Below are positions 63,877-64,000 of a stretch of DNA of 64,000 nucleotides, piece by piece. The DNA is taken from assembly GCA_022823465.1 (NCBI GenBank), contig JAJEHX010000012.1, positions 1 to 64,000 of the forward strand, written 5' to 3'. The position numbers were made by a program, and so were the translations under genes. Position 1 is the stretch's first letter; the number at the start of each line of letters is the position of its first letter. The notes under the pieces were generated by a model that ran no database searches, was not told the DNA's origin, and saw nothing but the letters and a program-made list of their open reading frames with translations. This DNA comes from Candidatus Latescibacterota bacterium. GTDB taxonomy: Bacteria > JAAXHH01.

Positions 63877-64000
63877 TTTCAATAGCGCGGGTTCGCCCCG
63901 CGCCCTATCGGAAATCAACGTAACGGCGCTGGTCGACGTCATGACCGTGCTCCTGATCATCTTCATGATCACCACGCCGATGATTCAGAGCGGCGTCCAG
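63863..64000 (+). CDS. tolR: TolR/ExbD-family protein, truncated by the window end
   Basis: The first 46 codons are present: a short polar start ([10 protein letters not shown]), then [20 protein letters not shown] with the Asp essential for proton coupling, and [11 protein letters not shown], the TolR/ExbD signature. It overlaps the tolQ stop. The periplasmic part lies beyond the window. Confidence 0.9.
   Translation, partial: MNSFDFNSAGSPRALSEINVTALVDVMTVLLIIFMITTPMIQSGVQ

Overview
The window is GC-rich bacterial chromosomal DNA packed with genes on both strands. No rRNA, tRNA, CRISPR array, prophage or insertion sequence was recognised. The encoded cell is Gram-negative: it has TonB-dependent receptors, TolQ/TolR, a DUF5916 outer-membrane protein, and a secreted protein joining a peptidase, a propeller and a barrel. 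A reaction-centre-type dihaem cytochrome, the DUF5916 and DUF4412 proteins, RraA-family, CehA/McbA-like and sugar-acid enzymes, and sulfatases point to an uncultured, FCB-like lineage (Latescibacterota- or Gemmatimonadota-like). The lineage is inference; it was not tested by any search.

Layout. 1-401 is a non-coding edge with a nested stem-loop, a degenerate tandem repeat and a perfect 32-bp palindrome. 402-3917 (minus) is a cupin / sugar isomerase / esterase group. 4146-5339 (minus) is a lone DUF4143-type ATPase with a well-formed promoter and an operator-like dyad. 5493-12073 (plus) holds a CehA/McbA-like metallohydrolase, a nitrilase, a SixA-like phosphatase, an alpha/beta hydrolase, rmuC and a DUF2283 protein. 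12083-18169 (minus) holds RraA-like, phosphopantetheinyl transferase, amidohydrolase, galactonate-dehydratase-like, DUF4412 and cytochrome genes. 18540-25729 (plus) holds a von Willebrand factor A (VWA) membrane protein coupled to a caspase-fold protein lacking its cysteine, then eno, ftsB-like, recO and an atypical PfkB kinase. 25874-27243 holds a candidate 35-codon peptide gene with its own promoter and terminator, a sigma region-4-like regulator and a DUF4202 protein. 27292-31833 holds a sulfatase and a 1048-residue acetyltransferase fusion. 31890-41779 holds map (minus), a DRE-TIM aldolase, an M20 peptidase, an acyl-CoA dehydrogenase, a type II topoisomerase pair and mannonate dehydratase. 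41776-50000 holds the DUF5916 protein (minus), a second sulfatase, proline dehydrogenase, a DUF4097-like protein, a zinc ribbon and tsaD. 50047-64000 holds a purine permease, two paralogous TonB receptors, the peptidase/propeller/barrel protein, a ferredoxin reductase, an alcohol-dehydrogenase-like protein, tolQ and the start of tolR.

How it fits together. Housekeeping genes (eno-ftsB-recO, topoisomerase, tsaD, map, tolQR) alternate with catabolic genes for sugar acids, acylated or sulfated carbohydrates and amides, as expected of a heterotroph feeding on polysaccharide debris. A recurring oddity is short tandem duplication: gene 3' ends copied together with their stop codons, a 16-bp satellite upstream of the RraA-like gene, and a 9-nt repeat family found both between genes and inside them, where it encodes collagen-like Gly-Pro tripeptides. 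The least familiar units are the small-peptide/sigma-like locus, the acetyltransferase fusion, and the VWA/pseudo-caspase pair.
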